NCBI GenBank assembly: GCA_030041455.1
Contig: JASHNV010000078.1
Location: 1-42,164 of the forward strand
Direction: 5' to 3'
Length of the DNA stretch: 42,164 nucleotides
Origin: Spirochaetia bacterium
GTDB lineage: Bacteria > Spirochaetota > Spirochaetia > DAHUYW01
Within the stretch, counting starts at the first letter, position 1. Each line of letters starts with the position of its first letter. This document shows, in pieces, positions 30,843 to 38,137 of this stretch. The notes beneath the pieces are model-generated. The model did not search any database. It had not been told where the DNA came from and was given only the letters and a program-made list of their open reading frames with translations. The position numbers and the translations under genes are program-made.

Positions 30843-31075
30843 TGTCAACGAAATCGTGTCGCCATGAGGAGTCCTTCCGACCGCGTTCCGCTGGGTGATG
30901 CCGGTGAACGAGATTGCCACTCGCCCGGATCGAACGTGGTAGGCAACTACGATCGGCAGGCATGCGTTCCTTACCACCCTCGATGGCACTTCGTTCGCCC
31001 ATAAGCCGGGTCTCTGCGCCGCTCGCGCGTTGCCGAGACCCGATGCCTCCTTCATCGATCTTGTTAACCAGTGGC
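30843..31075. other. Unassigned sequence with strong stem, after IS110 break
   Basis: About 230 bp between the IS110 break and the metal-binding-protein gene. CGGGTCTC (31007-31014) and GAGACCCG (31035-31042) form a perfect 8-bp stem with a 20-nt loop containing GCGCCGCTCGCGCG. It may be the remnant of another insertion. Confidence 0.4.
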
Positions 31076-31990
31076 CTAATGCCGCGTGACTCCGGTAAGG
31101 GCTTTGCCAAGAGCATCAAGTTGGTTCTCCATCCACAACTGATAGTGCATGCCGGGGGGCATCGTCTCCATGACGGGCACTATCGGAATATCGAGTGCGC
31201 GGGCTTCATCCTGAAGTTTCGTCGTGATGGGCGTTATCGTTTGCTCGTTGTAAACAAGTATTTTGTCCTGGCGGCTCGTAAGCTGCTGCTCGGCGGCGAC
31301 CGCATCGGGCGGGGTAGGATCGTTGCCCTCGGCAATGGCTTTGTCGAAGGCCCAAGGCGTGAGAACGTTCAATCCGATCAGTGTGGACTGGTAGAGAAAT
31401 ATCGTCTCAGTCAGCCCAATGGGAGTCCCCGCGAACTTGGTCTTGAGGTCGGCAATCCGTGTATCAAGTTTTTCGATGTCAGACTTGAGACGTGCAAAAT
31501 TTGCGTCAAAGTCCGCGCGGTCGGCCGGATCCTTTTGTTTCATGTCATCCAGGATCTTCTGTGAAATTGCAATCACGTTGTCGGGGTTGTACCAAACGTG
31601 TTCGTTCTCATACAAATGATTCGGTGCGACGTCGTACGCCTTAATGACTAGTCGGTGGCTGTTTCCTGTTGTCGCCATAAGCTTGTCCATCCAATCGTCG
31701 TAACCATCGCCATTTTCAATCACTATGTCCGCGTCCGCTATCTGACGTGCATCGTCAACGTTCGCCTCATACTCGTGCGGGTCGAGATTCGGGTCGGAAA
31801 TGATGCTGAGGACGTGGACATGAATGTCCCCGATCTGCTGCACAAGGTCGCCGTACGTGTTCTCAGCCGCCACCACCTGCAAGCCTGAAGGCTTTTCACT
31901 CTCGCCAGTGGCGAAAGCAAACACAGCCGAAGAAAACAAAAAAGCTACGGCGAGAAGCCGTATAAGTCGTGCTCTCAAAGAATTCATCAT
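31076..31990 (-). CDS. Zinc/manganese ABC transporter substrate-binding protein (ZnuA-like)
   Basis: A 304-residue cluster A-I metal-binding protein. It starts with a signal peptide (RLLAVAFLFSSAVFAFA) followed by TGESEKPSG, a cleavage region like that of spirochaetal binding proteins. Metal ligands are visible as DPHEYE (His), NEHVWYNPDNV (His), ETIFLYQ (Glu) and probably an Asp or His near the C-terminus (MPPGMHYQ). It would capture Zn2+ or Mn2+ in the periplasm for a permease. GAGG precedes the ATG, and the outer-membrane protein gene ends 16 bp upstream. No permease or ATPase gene follows; the next sequence is the IS110 remnant, so the system appears incomplete or served elsewhere. GC and codon use are lower than the core. 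Confidence 0.88.
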   Translation of the reverse strand: MMNSLRARLIRLLAVAFLFSSAVFAFATGESEKPSGLQVVAAENTYGDLVQQIGDIHVHVLSIISDPNLDPHEYEANVDDARQIADADIVIENGDGYDDWMDKLMATTGNSHRLVIKAYDVAPNHLYENEHVWYNPDNVIAISQKILDDMKQKDPADRADFDANFARLKSDIEKLDTRIADLKTKFAGTPIGLTETIFLYQSTLIGLNVLTPWAFDKAIAEGNDPTPPDAVAAEQQLTSRQDKILVYNEQTITPITTKLQDEARALDIPIVPVMETMPPGMHYQLWMENQLDALGKALTGVTRH

Positions 31991-32006
31991 TGTACCTCGT
32001 TATCTA

Positions 32007-33224
32007 CTAGTAGTAGATCGTCCCGCTGACGATCAGTCTGTTATAGCCAGTTCTTGCTGCGTCGATGTCGTAGTTGTACGCATAGCCAACGGCGAAGATG
32101 TCGTTCTTTGTGCCAAAAGAAAGCTTAAGCCACGGACTGAACGTCACATTGCGGTCGGTGGCAACCAGGGAGTTCGCGTTGGTGCTATCGACGCCCGGGT
32201 AGTTATTTGCATAGTCGACGTCCATGTCGATGATGAAATCCGCCGCCGAAAACGCCTGAGAGAAAGTATAGTAAGTCGAGAAATCCTCCTGGACGACACT
32301 GGTCCCTGACGCGGGCATGAAGTAAAAGACATCGTCGGCGAGGGTGAAGGAGTTGCCGCTTTCTTCATTGGTCAAGGTATAGTTTGCCGTCCCCGTTACG
32401 TAGTTTTCCACCGAAGAGGAAGTGTTCACGTCGGTGTAGTTGCCGTACTCCGCGCCTACGGTGAGGTTCGGAATGGTCATAAGCGTCGCGTTGACGAAGA
32501 GGAGGTTCGTTCCCGAATGCACTTGCACGAGAGTGCCGCTGATGTCCCCGTTGAATGAGTTCCCGTAGCCGATATCGATCTTGATCTTGTTCGGCAGATT
32601 GTAAGAAACGATCCCGTCGGTATTCCCTATCGTATTGTCGACCGGTTCTCCTGCTCCCGTGTTATCCCATGGGACAAATACCGCAATGGTCAGTGCCTTG
32701 AACGGCGAGAAGGCAACCTCGCCCCCTTCCAGACCTTCGATATAGCCGCCGATAGGATTACCTTGCAGAACGTTTGTGAAGTAATTGGAATTGTAAGACA
32801 AAACGTAGTCGGACAGGTCTGCAAAGTCTCCAAGAGCGATGGTGGCGGTCATGAAATGGTCGAATAGAGATCCGTAGAGCTGATAGGTTCCATAGGCGTA
32901 GTCCGTGCTCAGAGCGGTAGCTTGTATCGTCGGACTCAACGTGGGTGGGTACATCAGGAACCGCGTATAGAATCCGACGTTACCGTCGACCAGGGTCGGG
33001 GCAAATTTCAGCTCTGTCGGTCTGTCGATGCTCGTACCGTCGCCGCCGTCAAAGGTGACACCCAAATCCAGCTCCCCATCAAAGGTGATTTTCGGCCCCG
33101 GCTGGGCGGCGGGAGTGTAGGTGGGAGTAGTTTGTGCCTGAGCTGCTATCTCGAAACTGGTCATCAGCACAACCGCCAAGAGTGTTAGCCGTGGGGTCAG
33201 CTGAAAGATCCGAAGTGCGTGCAT
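32007..33224 (-). CDS. Outer-membrane beta-barrel porin-like protein
   Basis: A 405-residue protein with a signal peptide (RLTLLAVVLMTSFEIAAQAQ) and repeated short amphipathic strands separated by turns (GELDLGVTFDGG, GNVGFYTRFLMY, KIKIDIGYGNSF, LKLSFGTKNDIFAVGYAYNYD). It ends with aromatic VSGTIYY, as expected for recognition by the BAM machinery. No specific family is recognised. It is followed after 16 bp by the ZnuA-like gene, so I infer it helps metal or metallophore uptake across the outer membrane, though a general porin is equally compatible. AAGGAG precedes the ATG. A perfect consensus promoter with palindromes lies upstream. Confidence 0.8.
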   Translation of the reverse strand: MHALRIFQLTPRLTLLAVVLMTSFEIAAQAQTTPTYTPAAQPGPKITFDGELDLGVTFDGGDGTSIDRPTELKFAPTLVDGNVGFYTRFLMYPPTLSPTIQATALSTDYAYGTYQLYGSLFDHFMTATIALGDFADLSDYVLSYNSNYFTNVLQGNPIGGYIEGLEGGEVAFSPFKALTIAVFVPWDNTGAGEPVDNTIGNTDGIVSYNLPNKIKIDIGYGNSFNGDISGTLVQVHSGTNLLFVNATLMTIPNLTVGAEYGNYTDVNTSSSVENYVTGTANYTLTNEESGNSFTLADDVFYFMPASGTSVVQEDFSTYYTFSQAFSAADFIIDMDVDYANNYPGVDSTNANSLVATDRNVTFSPWLKLSFGTKNDIFAVGYAYNYDIDAARTGYNRLIVSGTIYY

Positions 33225-33236
33225 TTGGTCTCCTTC

Positions 33237-33308
33237 TAATGAGATTATGTATCTTTAATGAATTATAGGGCTAGTCGACAAATCTGTCAATAAGACGAAG
33301 TCTCATTA
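33237..33308. promoter_or_regulatory. Palindromic operator elements around the porin promoter
   Basis: TAATGAGATTA (33237-33247), TAATGAATTA (33256-33265, overlapping the -10) and TCTCATTA (33301-33308, inverted copy of TAATGAGA) surround the promoter. AT-rich palindromes of the form TAAT-N2/3-ATTA suit a metalloregulator of the Fur/Zur or MntR type, but the identity is inferred from the operon's content only. Confidence 0.5.
33262..33290 (-). promoter_or_regulatory. Perfect consensus promoter of the porin/ZnuA-like operon
   Basis: On the minus strand TTGACA (33290-33285), 17 bp, TATAAT (33267-33262): both hexamers match the sigma-70 consensus exactly. It is the only exact match I found in the window. 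Transcription would start near 33255, giving a leader of about 30 nt. Confidence 0.85.
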
Positions 33309-33314
33309 ACGTTT

Positions 33315-33339
33315 GAAACAACTATCGGGAAGTTGTTTC
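33315..33339. repeat. Perfect 9-bp inverted repeat upstream of the porin promoter
   Basis: GAAACAACT (33315-33323) and AGTTGTTTC (33331-33339) with a 7-nt spacer. Could be an operator for a dimeric regulator or a short RNA stem. Confidence 0.5.
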
Positions 33340-33649
33340 GTCGTTTGTTGGCGATCGTCACACGCGAGGTACATAGGCAATCAAGGTTTCGTGACGACAC
33401 GCAGGCGTTGGACGTGCCGAGACGTACCGGAGGTTCGTCAGGTGCTCTACCTGCGATACCAGGTCTGAAATTTGTCCGTGTCCGTGCGGTACCCCGAAAG
33501 GTCTCCAGCGTTCCGGTCAGGCATCTATGCCTATTTCAAATCGGCGAGAGCGAATCGAAGTTGGTATTCCTATATCGGCTTGCGAGGACGATACGTGCCT
33601 CGCCAGTTGAAAGCAGTACTTGCGGAGACGAATGTCGATATAAGGCCCC
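33340..33649. other. Intergenic island-edge sequence
   Basis: About 310 bp with short frames but no coding-like sequence or known element. It lies between the porin operon and the tRNA fragment and may hold decayed integrase or attachment DNA. Confidence 0.4.
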
Positions 33650-33687
33650 GGGACTCAGGGTCGGCGGTTCGAGCCCGCCCTGCCAGA
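33650..33687 (+). pseudogene. 3' fragment of a tRNA gene (T-arm and acceptor 3' strand)
   Basis: GGCGG-TTCGAGC-CCGCC (33663-33679) is an ideal tRNA T-stem and loop, preceded by a variable-loop-like AGGGTC and followed by CTGCCAGA, resembling an acceptor 3' strand. I found no matching 5' acceptor strand or D-arm upstream, so it is a partial tRNA, as left by integration of a mobile element into a tRNA 3' end. It lies where low-GC DNA gives way to core sequence. Confidence 0.6.
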
Positions 33688-34050
33688 TTGCTGAATCATT
33701 TCGGCCTAATGACGTGCCCTGATCTCATGGACTACGCGGACGCCGAAAAACGCCCGTGTTGTAGCCATATCTGTAGCCAATCGAGCGGCCTCTTGTGAGT
33801 TTCACGACGACGCACGCGTCCCGCGTTGGCGGCCGGAAGTTACGGTCATGATGGACGCCAAGCGCGGATGTCGGTCTTGGATGTCAAGAGGAGACCCCAA
33901 ACCTCGAAGCGACGCACTTTCTTGGTGGACGCCTGGCGAGCACCTCTACGGACCCCGAATGCCGGATCACGACCCGTTCGGTCGGAGAAGAGTCTTGCCT
34001 CGATCGCCGCGGTCGCCTCCGCGCGTCTGAGCGCTCCTTTGAGAAAGGGC
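33688..34050. other. Transition region without gene
   Basis: About 360 bp from the tRNA fragment to the DUF1707 promoter. A short TGTAGCC direct repeat (TGTAGCCATATCTGTAGCC) occurs near 33760. No coding-like frame is supported. Confidence 0.4.
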
Positions 34051-34079
34051 TTGCTTTCTCCGCGACTGAACGGTAGGCT
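34051..34079 (+). promoter_or_regulatory. Promoter giving a leaderless DUF1707 transcript
   Basis: TTGCTT (34051-34056), 17 bp, TAGGCT (34074-34079), then seven bases (GACGGGG) to ATG 34087. Confidence 0.6.
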
Positions 34080-34086
34080 GACGGGG

Positions 34087-34668
34087 ATGAACGAGAACGT
34101 GCCGTCAACGCCCGACGCGCGAGCTTCGGATACCGACCGCAAACGCGTCGCGGAGGTGCTGATCGCGGCTGTAGCGGCCGGGCGGCTCACGCTCGGCGAG
34201 CATAGCGAGCGCCTCGATGCGCTGTACGCTTCGAAGACGCTCGGCGATCTCGAGCGACTCACCGCGGACCTTCCTTCAAGTGCCGTCGTCTCCCCGACCT
34301 ATCCGTCCACGAAGGGGCTTTTCAGCAAGATCCGCCGCCAAGGTCAGTGGGTCGTCGGCGGGGAGACCTCGGTAAGCTCGGTATTCGCCGCGGTCATCAT
34401 CGACCTCTCGGCCGCGCTGTTCGCCGAGCGGGAGGTCACGATCGACGCGTCGGCGTTCTGCGGCAAGACGGTCATCAAGATTCCCGCCAACGCGAGCGTC
34501 TATGACGCGGGAACGGCCGTCTTCGGAAAGCGCACGGTCACCGCGTCGCCGCCGTCGTCCCCGGGCGGGCCGATCATCCGCGTTGAGGGGCGCTCGCTTC
34601 TGAGCAAGCTGACCATCGTCCGCGCGGGCGACAAGCACGACTGGCACTCGGGGCTCGGGCCGGAGTAA
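34087..34668 (+). CDS. DUF1707 protein with LiaF-like C-terminal domain
   Basis: A 193-residue cytoplasmic protein. Residues 10-60 are a DUF1707 domain (ASDTDRKRVAEVLIAAVAAGRLTLGEHSERLDALYASKTLGDLERLTADLP), very common in actinobacteria. Residues 100-175 (VSSVFAAVIIDLSAALFAEREVTIDASAFCGKTVIKIPANASVYDAG) are a beta-helical LiaF/DUF2154-type domain, as in cell-envelope stress systems. No membrane helix connects the two, so the protein appears soluble. ATG 34087 follows a promoter by seven bases. The combination is typical of Gram-positive DUF1707 proteins and may reflect transfer. Confidence 0.85.
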   Translation: MNENVPSTPDARASDTDRKRVAEVLIAAVAAGRLTLGEHSERLDALYASKTLGDLERLTADLPSSAVVSPTYPSTKGLFSKIRRQGQWVVGGETSVSSVFAAVIIDLSAALFAEREVTIDASAFCGKTVIKIPANASVYDAGTAVFGKRTVTASPPSSPGGPIIRVEGRSLLSKLTIVRAGDKHDWHSGLGPE

Positions 34669-34838
34669 GGCGCCGCGGTCGATCCGCCGGACGGCAGCAG
34701 CATGGGCTCCCGCTTCAGGGAACGCCCGAGAGCGCGCCGTTCGATGGGACGTCCTCTTGAGCGGACACCGCCTTGGGACAGCGCCCGCGAGGGTCATCCG
34801 GCGCGATTCCGTTCGCCGTCTTCGTGCTTCGTTCCGGG

Positions 34839-34855
34839 CCGGCTCCGCGAGCCGG
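34839..34855. repeat. Short perfect hairpin
   Basis: CCGGCTC (34839-34845) and GAGCCGG (34849-34855) with a CGC loop, in the gap between the convergent DUF1707 and DUF2784 genes. No T-run; possibly a bidirectional terminator. Confidence 0.4.
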
Positions 34856-34925
34856 TCCATGGCTGCTCTAGCGCGGCCGGGCGATATCCGGAGGTCGAGC
34901 GGAGGCTTTTATCCCCGGGAAGGCT

Positions 34926-35327
34926 TCAGGTACGCCGGCCGCGGCGCGGCACGACGAGAACGAACGTCAGCCCCACGACGGCGGCGAAGCCGACGTAGGC
35001 GACCAAGAAGACCCACGGGGGAAAATCGTAGAACATGATGCTTCGCACGAGCCGAGCGACAAAGGGAACCTGGCTCTCCACGCGCTGTCCGGCCAGGATG
35101 CGCAGCCGGTATTCCCACGTAGTAAGCGGGCAGGTCGCTCCCGCAAGCGCTTCCACGGCCACCAACCCGACGCTCGCGGCGTGAGCGATCCTGAAGACGA
35201 GATTGCGGACCCACGCCCAACCCAACCAGCCGCCAACGAGGATGGCGATCTCGCCGCCGACGGTGAAGGCGACGTAGCAGAAATGCGTCACGAGAACGAC
35301 GTCGGCGAGAAGCGCGAAAAGAGCCAA
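34926..35327 (-). CDS. DUF2784 membrane protein
   Basis: A 133-residue integral membrane protein with about four helices. The family pattern LLADVVLVTHFCYVAFTVGGEI at the N-terminus and a central LTTWEYRLRILAGQ with CPLT (ATCPLTTWE) are DUF2784 hallmarks, followed by SIMFYDFPPWVFLVAYVGFAAVVGL. The start is a TTG at 35327, supported by GGAGGT nine bases upstream; no ATG or GTG fits. Function unknown. Confidence 0.88.
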   Translation of the reverse strand: MALFALLADVVLVTHFCYVAFTVGGEIAILVGGWLGWAWVRNLVFRIAHAASVGLVAVEALAGATCPLTTWEYRLRILAGQRVESQVPFVARLVRSIMFYDFPPWVFLVAYVGFAAVVGLTFVLVVPRRGRRT

Positions 35328-35416
35328 CGGTCCGTACCTCCATCCCGACTGCGGCGCCCGCCCTCAGGCGGGCCGAATGACGCCGCGCCTCCCGGGACGT
35401 TGCCGTGCGCCCGGTC

Positions 35417-35611
35417 CTACCCCAGGACCTCCTTGACGCGTCCCACCTCGCCGCTCGTGAGGCGCACCTTGATGCCGTGCGGATGATGGGCGGAGCTCGT
35501 GAGAATTTCCGCGACGATTCCCTCAGTGAGCCGGCCCGAGGCCTGATCGGCCTTGAGCACGATCCGTACTCGCCCGCCGGGATGGACGTTTGCGCGCTCG
35601 GTTCCGGTCAT
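35417..35611 (-). CDS. YwbE-family protein
   Basis: A 64-residue conserved protein of the YwbE (DUF2196) family: VHPGGRVRIVLKADQASGRLTEGIVAEILTSSAHHPHGIKVRLTSGEVGRVKEVL, essentially the whole domain. GGGAG lies seven bases before the ATG. The family is short, cytoplasmic and of unknown function. The gene is just downstream of the ParC operon's last gene and on the same strand. Confidence 0.93.
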   Translation of the reverse strand: MTGTERANVHPGGRVRIVLKADQASGRLTEGIVAEILTSSAHHPHGIKVRLTSGEVGRVKEVLG

Positions 35612-35645
35612 TGAGGGCTCCCGCTTTCGAGCGGCCCGGGGCGTT

Positions 35646-36080
35646 TCAATTCGCCCCCGGCCGCTCCTGCTCGGCCTTGCTCGGCGCTTCGCTCGTGAGG
35701 TAGAGATTGAGAATCCGCGAGACGAGGCTCCGCCCGTCGAGGTTGGCCGTGATCGTGTAGGACCCCTTCTCGGGGAACGTGACGGGGAAGGCGTTCACGA
35801 CGAGCTCGACCACCGCGTGGCGGTCGGGCACCACGCATTGGCCGCCCGCCGAGAAGACTGCCTGCTGCGATCGGTCGTTGATGATGTTGATCGAGAAGGT
35901 GTGCTCGTCGGCGACGTTCGTGAAGGAGAGGTAGATCGCCCACGGAGGAAAGACGGCCGGGAAGGAGCCCGCGAAGAAATTCGTGAAGGTTCCGATGATC
36001 GTCTTCTTGTTGTTCCCCGCCTCGGTGATGACCTTGTCGGCGGTAATCAGGGCGAGAAAGACCGGCTCGTCGTCAATCAT
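35646..36080 (-). CDS. Beta-rich protein of unknown function (DUF6941-like)
   Basis: A 144-residue protein starting MIDDEPVFLALITADKVITEAGNNKKTIIGTFTNFF, then WAIYLSFTNVADEHTFSINIIND and FPVTFPEKGSYTITANLDGRSLVSRILNLYL. The strand pattern suggests a beta-sandwich. It resembles the DUF6941 proteins, from memory and not certain. The ATG overlaps the stop of parC (ATGA), so it is translationally coupled to the topoisomerase subunits. Link to DNA topology is inferred only from this coupling. Confidence 0.65.
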   Translation of the reverse strand: MIDDEPVFLALITADKVITEAGNNKKTIIGTFTNFFAGSFPAVFPPWAIYLSFTNVADEHTFSINIINDRSQQAVFSAGGQCVVPDRHAVVELVVNAFPVTFPEKGSYTITANLDGRSLVSRILNLYLTSEAPSKAEQERPGAN

Positions 36081-38137
36081 CGTCTTTTCTTCGGGGGCGC
36101 TTTCTTCGCGCTCGCGTGCTTCGCGGCGCGTCGCGGAGGAGGCGCGGCCTTCGATTTGGCCGTCTGGCGGACGGGGAGCTTCGCTCTCGTCTTCTCCGCG
36201 GAGCGGGCCGCCTGAGCGGACCGAGTACCCGCCGGCTTGAAGGTTGCGCTCTCCGCCTCGCGCGCGGCAAGGCGAGTTCCAAGCGTCCGGACGTTCCTCA
36301 CCGGGTAGTCCTTCAGCTTGAAGCGCTCCTCGTGCACCTTCATGCGGGGCTTCGGCTTGTAGGTGACGACGATCTCGCCCTCCCGCTGGGTGGTGAGCTT
36401 CAGCACGATGCAGTCCTCCGGAACGATCATGTAGCCCTTGTCGAGGATGAACTGCTCGATGGTACAGCGCTTGATGAAAGGATAGCCGGTCGCTTTCTGG
36501 CGGTAGACGACGGTGAAGACGGTCTTCGCGAGGGACTCTTTGTCCGCGAAGCCGCAGGCGAGCATGCCCTTGTCGACGAAGAGCTTCTCGGGGACGTCGA
36601 TCACCGAGTAGACGCCGCTGTGCCTCACGACGAGGATTCGGTCGAGGTCGGAGACGTTGAAGAGCGCCTTCCCGGTCTTTACCTCGTAGCCGAGGTAGCC
36701 GCTCTCGCTGTCGTAGCGGAGCTCGAGGTTGCGCTGCGCCGCCTCCCGGACGTCGACCCGGTCGAACTTCACGATTTTCGTGCGCCTCGGGTAGCTTGCG
36801 CCGTAGTCCTTGATGATTCCCTCGAGAAAGCTCACCGCGTACTGCGTGAGATGGTCGAGGTGATAGTCGATTTCCTTGAGGCGGTTCCTGATGTCCCGCA
36901 TCTCCTCCCTCGCCTTGTTGATGTCGTACAGGGAGATTCGGCGGATCGGGATCTTGAGGAGCCGCTCGACGTCGTCGTCGGAAACTTCGCGGCGGATCTT
37001 GGAGGCGAACGGCGCGAGACCGCGGAGCACCGCTCGCGCGACCTTGGCGGGGGTGTCCATCTCCTCGATCGCCTTGTAGATTCGCTCCTCGATGAAGATC
37101 TGCTCGAGGGTCTTCGCGTGGAGCCTGTCCTTGAGCGTCCGTTCCTCGAGCTTGAGCTCGCGCTCGAGAATGTCGACGAGTCTTTTCGCGTGATGCTTGA
37201 CGACCTCGGTGATCGTGAACGTCGTCGGCTTCTGTCCCTCGATGACGAGAAGATTCACCGAGGTGGCGAGCTGGCAGTCGGTGAACGCCCACAGCGCGTC
37301 GACGGTCTCCTCGGAGTAGACCCCGCGCGCGAGCGCGATCTCGATCTCCACCTGCTCGGTGGTGAAGTCGGTGATCCCCTGAATCTTGATCTTGTTCTTC
37401 TTGGCGGCCGCCTCGATCGAGGCGATGAGACTGTCGACGGTGGTTCCGAAGGGAATCTCGCGGATGACGATTTTCTTCGGATCCTTCGTATCGAGCTTCG
37501 CCCTGATGAGCACCTTGCCGTTGCCGTCCTCGTACTCGGAGACGTCGATGAAGCCGCCTGAGGGGAAGTCGGGGAAGAGCTGCGCCTTCTGACCCTTCAG
37601 GCAGGCGATCTCGGCCTGAAGCACCTCGACGAAGTTGTGCGGCAGGATCTTCGTCGACATTCCGACCGCGATCCCTTCCGCCCCCTGGGTCAGCACGACC
37701 GGAATCTTGGCGGGAAAGGTGACCGGCTCCCTGTTGCGCCCGTCGTAGGACTCCTCGTATTCGGTGATCTCGGGATTGTACAGGACCCGCTTCGCGAGAG
37801 GGGTGGCCCGGCACTCGATGTAGCGCGCCGCCGACGCCTCGTCGCCGGTGAGAATATTCCCGAAGTTTCCCTGTTTCTCGATGAACAGCTCCTTGTTCGC
37901 GAGCACCACGAGCGCGGAGTAGATCGACGCGTCGCCGTGCGGATGGTATTTCATGCAGTGCCCGGTGACGTTGGCGACCTTGTGGAACTTTCCGTCGTCC
38001 ATCTCGAAGAGCGAGTGGAGAATGCGGCGCTGGACCGGCTTCAGCCCGTCGTCGATATGGGGGATCGCGCGGTCTTTGATGACGTAGGAGGCGTACTCGA
38101 GGAAGTTGACGTTGAACAGGTTGGTGACGTACGCCAT
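36077..38137 (-). CDS. parC: DNA topoisomerase IV subunit A (ParC)
   Basis: A 686-residue type IIA topoisomerase breakage-reunion subunit. The catalytic tyrosine is Y106 with preceding R105 (GDEASAARYIECRATPLA). The quinolone-resistance region contains HPHGDASIYSALVVLA, and YASYVIKDRAIPHIDDGLKPVQRRILHSLFEMDDGKFHKVANVTGHCMKYHPHGD is conserved. It resembles the Bacteroidetes-type ParC in its GNFGNILTGDEASAARY segment. The C-terminal about 45 residues are lysine/alanine/proline rich (KSKAAPPPRRAAKHASAKKAPPKKRR), a basic tail. No GyrA-box beta-propeller is obvious. The start codon overlaps the parE stop by one base (TGATG). With ParE it decatenates chromosomes. Confidence 0.94.
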   Translation of the reverse strand: MAYVTNLFNVNFLEYASYVIKDRAIPHIDDGLKPVQRRILHSLFEMDDGKFHKVANVTGHCMKYHPHGDASIYSALVVLANKELFIEKQGNFGNILTGDEASAARYIECRATPLAKRVLYNPEITEYEESYDGRNREPVTFPAKIPVVLTQGAEGIAVGMSTKILPHNFVEVLQAEIACLKGQKAQLFPDFPSGGFIDVSEYEDGNGKVLIRAKLDTKDPKKIVIREIPFGTTVDSLIASIEAAAKKNKIKIQGITDFTTEQVEIEIALARGVYSEETVDALWAFTDCQLATSVNLLVIEGQKPTTFTITEVVKHHAKRLVDILERELKLEERTLKDRLHAKTLEQIFIEERIYKAIEEMDTPAKVARAVLRGLAPFASKIRREVSDDDVERLLKIPIRRISLYDINKAREEMRDIRNRLKEIDYHLDHLTQYAVSFLEGIIKDYGASYPRRTKIVKFDRVDVREAAQRNLELRYDSESGYLGYEVKTGKALFNVSDLDRILVVRHSGVYSVIDVPEKLFVDKGMLACGFADKESLAKTVFTVVYRQKATGYPFIKRCTIEQFILDKGYMIVPEDCIVLKLTTQREGEIVVTYKPKPRMKVHEERFKLKDYPVRNVRTLGTRLAAREAESATFKPAGTRSAQAARSAEKTRAKLPVRQTAKSKAAPPPRRAAKHASAKKAPPKKRR

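Noticed and set aside
33601-33690. A complete tRNA gene
   Set aside because: A perfect T-arm is present, but no matching 5' acceptor strand or D-arm is found in the expected distance, so only a fragment is claimed.
33472-33798. A 108-codon plus-strand frame over the tRNA fragment
   Set aside because: It reads through the T-arm in a way that gives typical tRNA-derived residues; no family and no start signal.
36116-37561. A long plus-strand frame opposite parC
   Set aside because: Antisense to a clear topoisomerase gene, with no domain and no start context.
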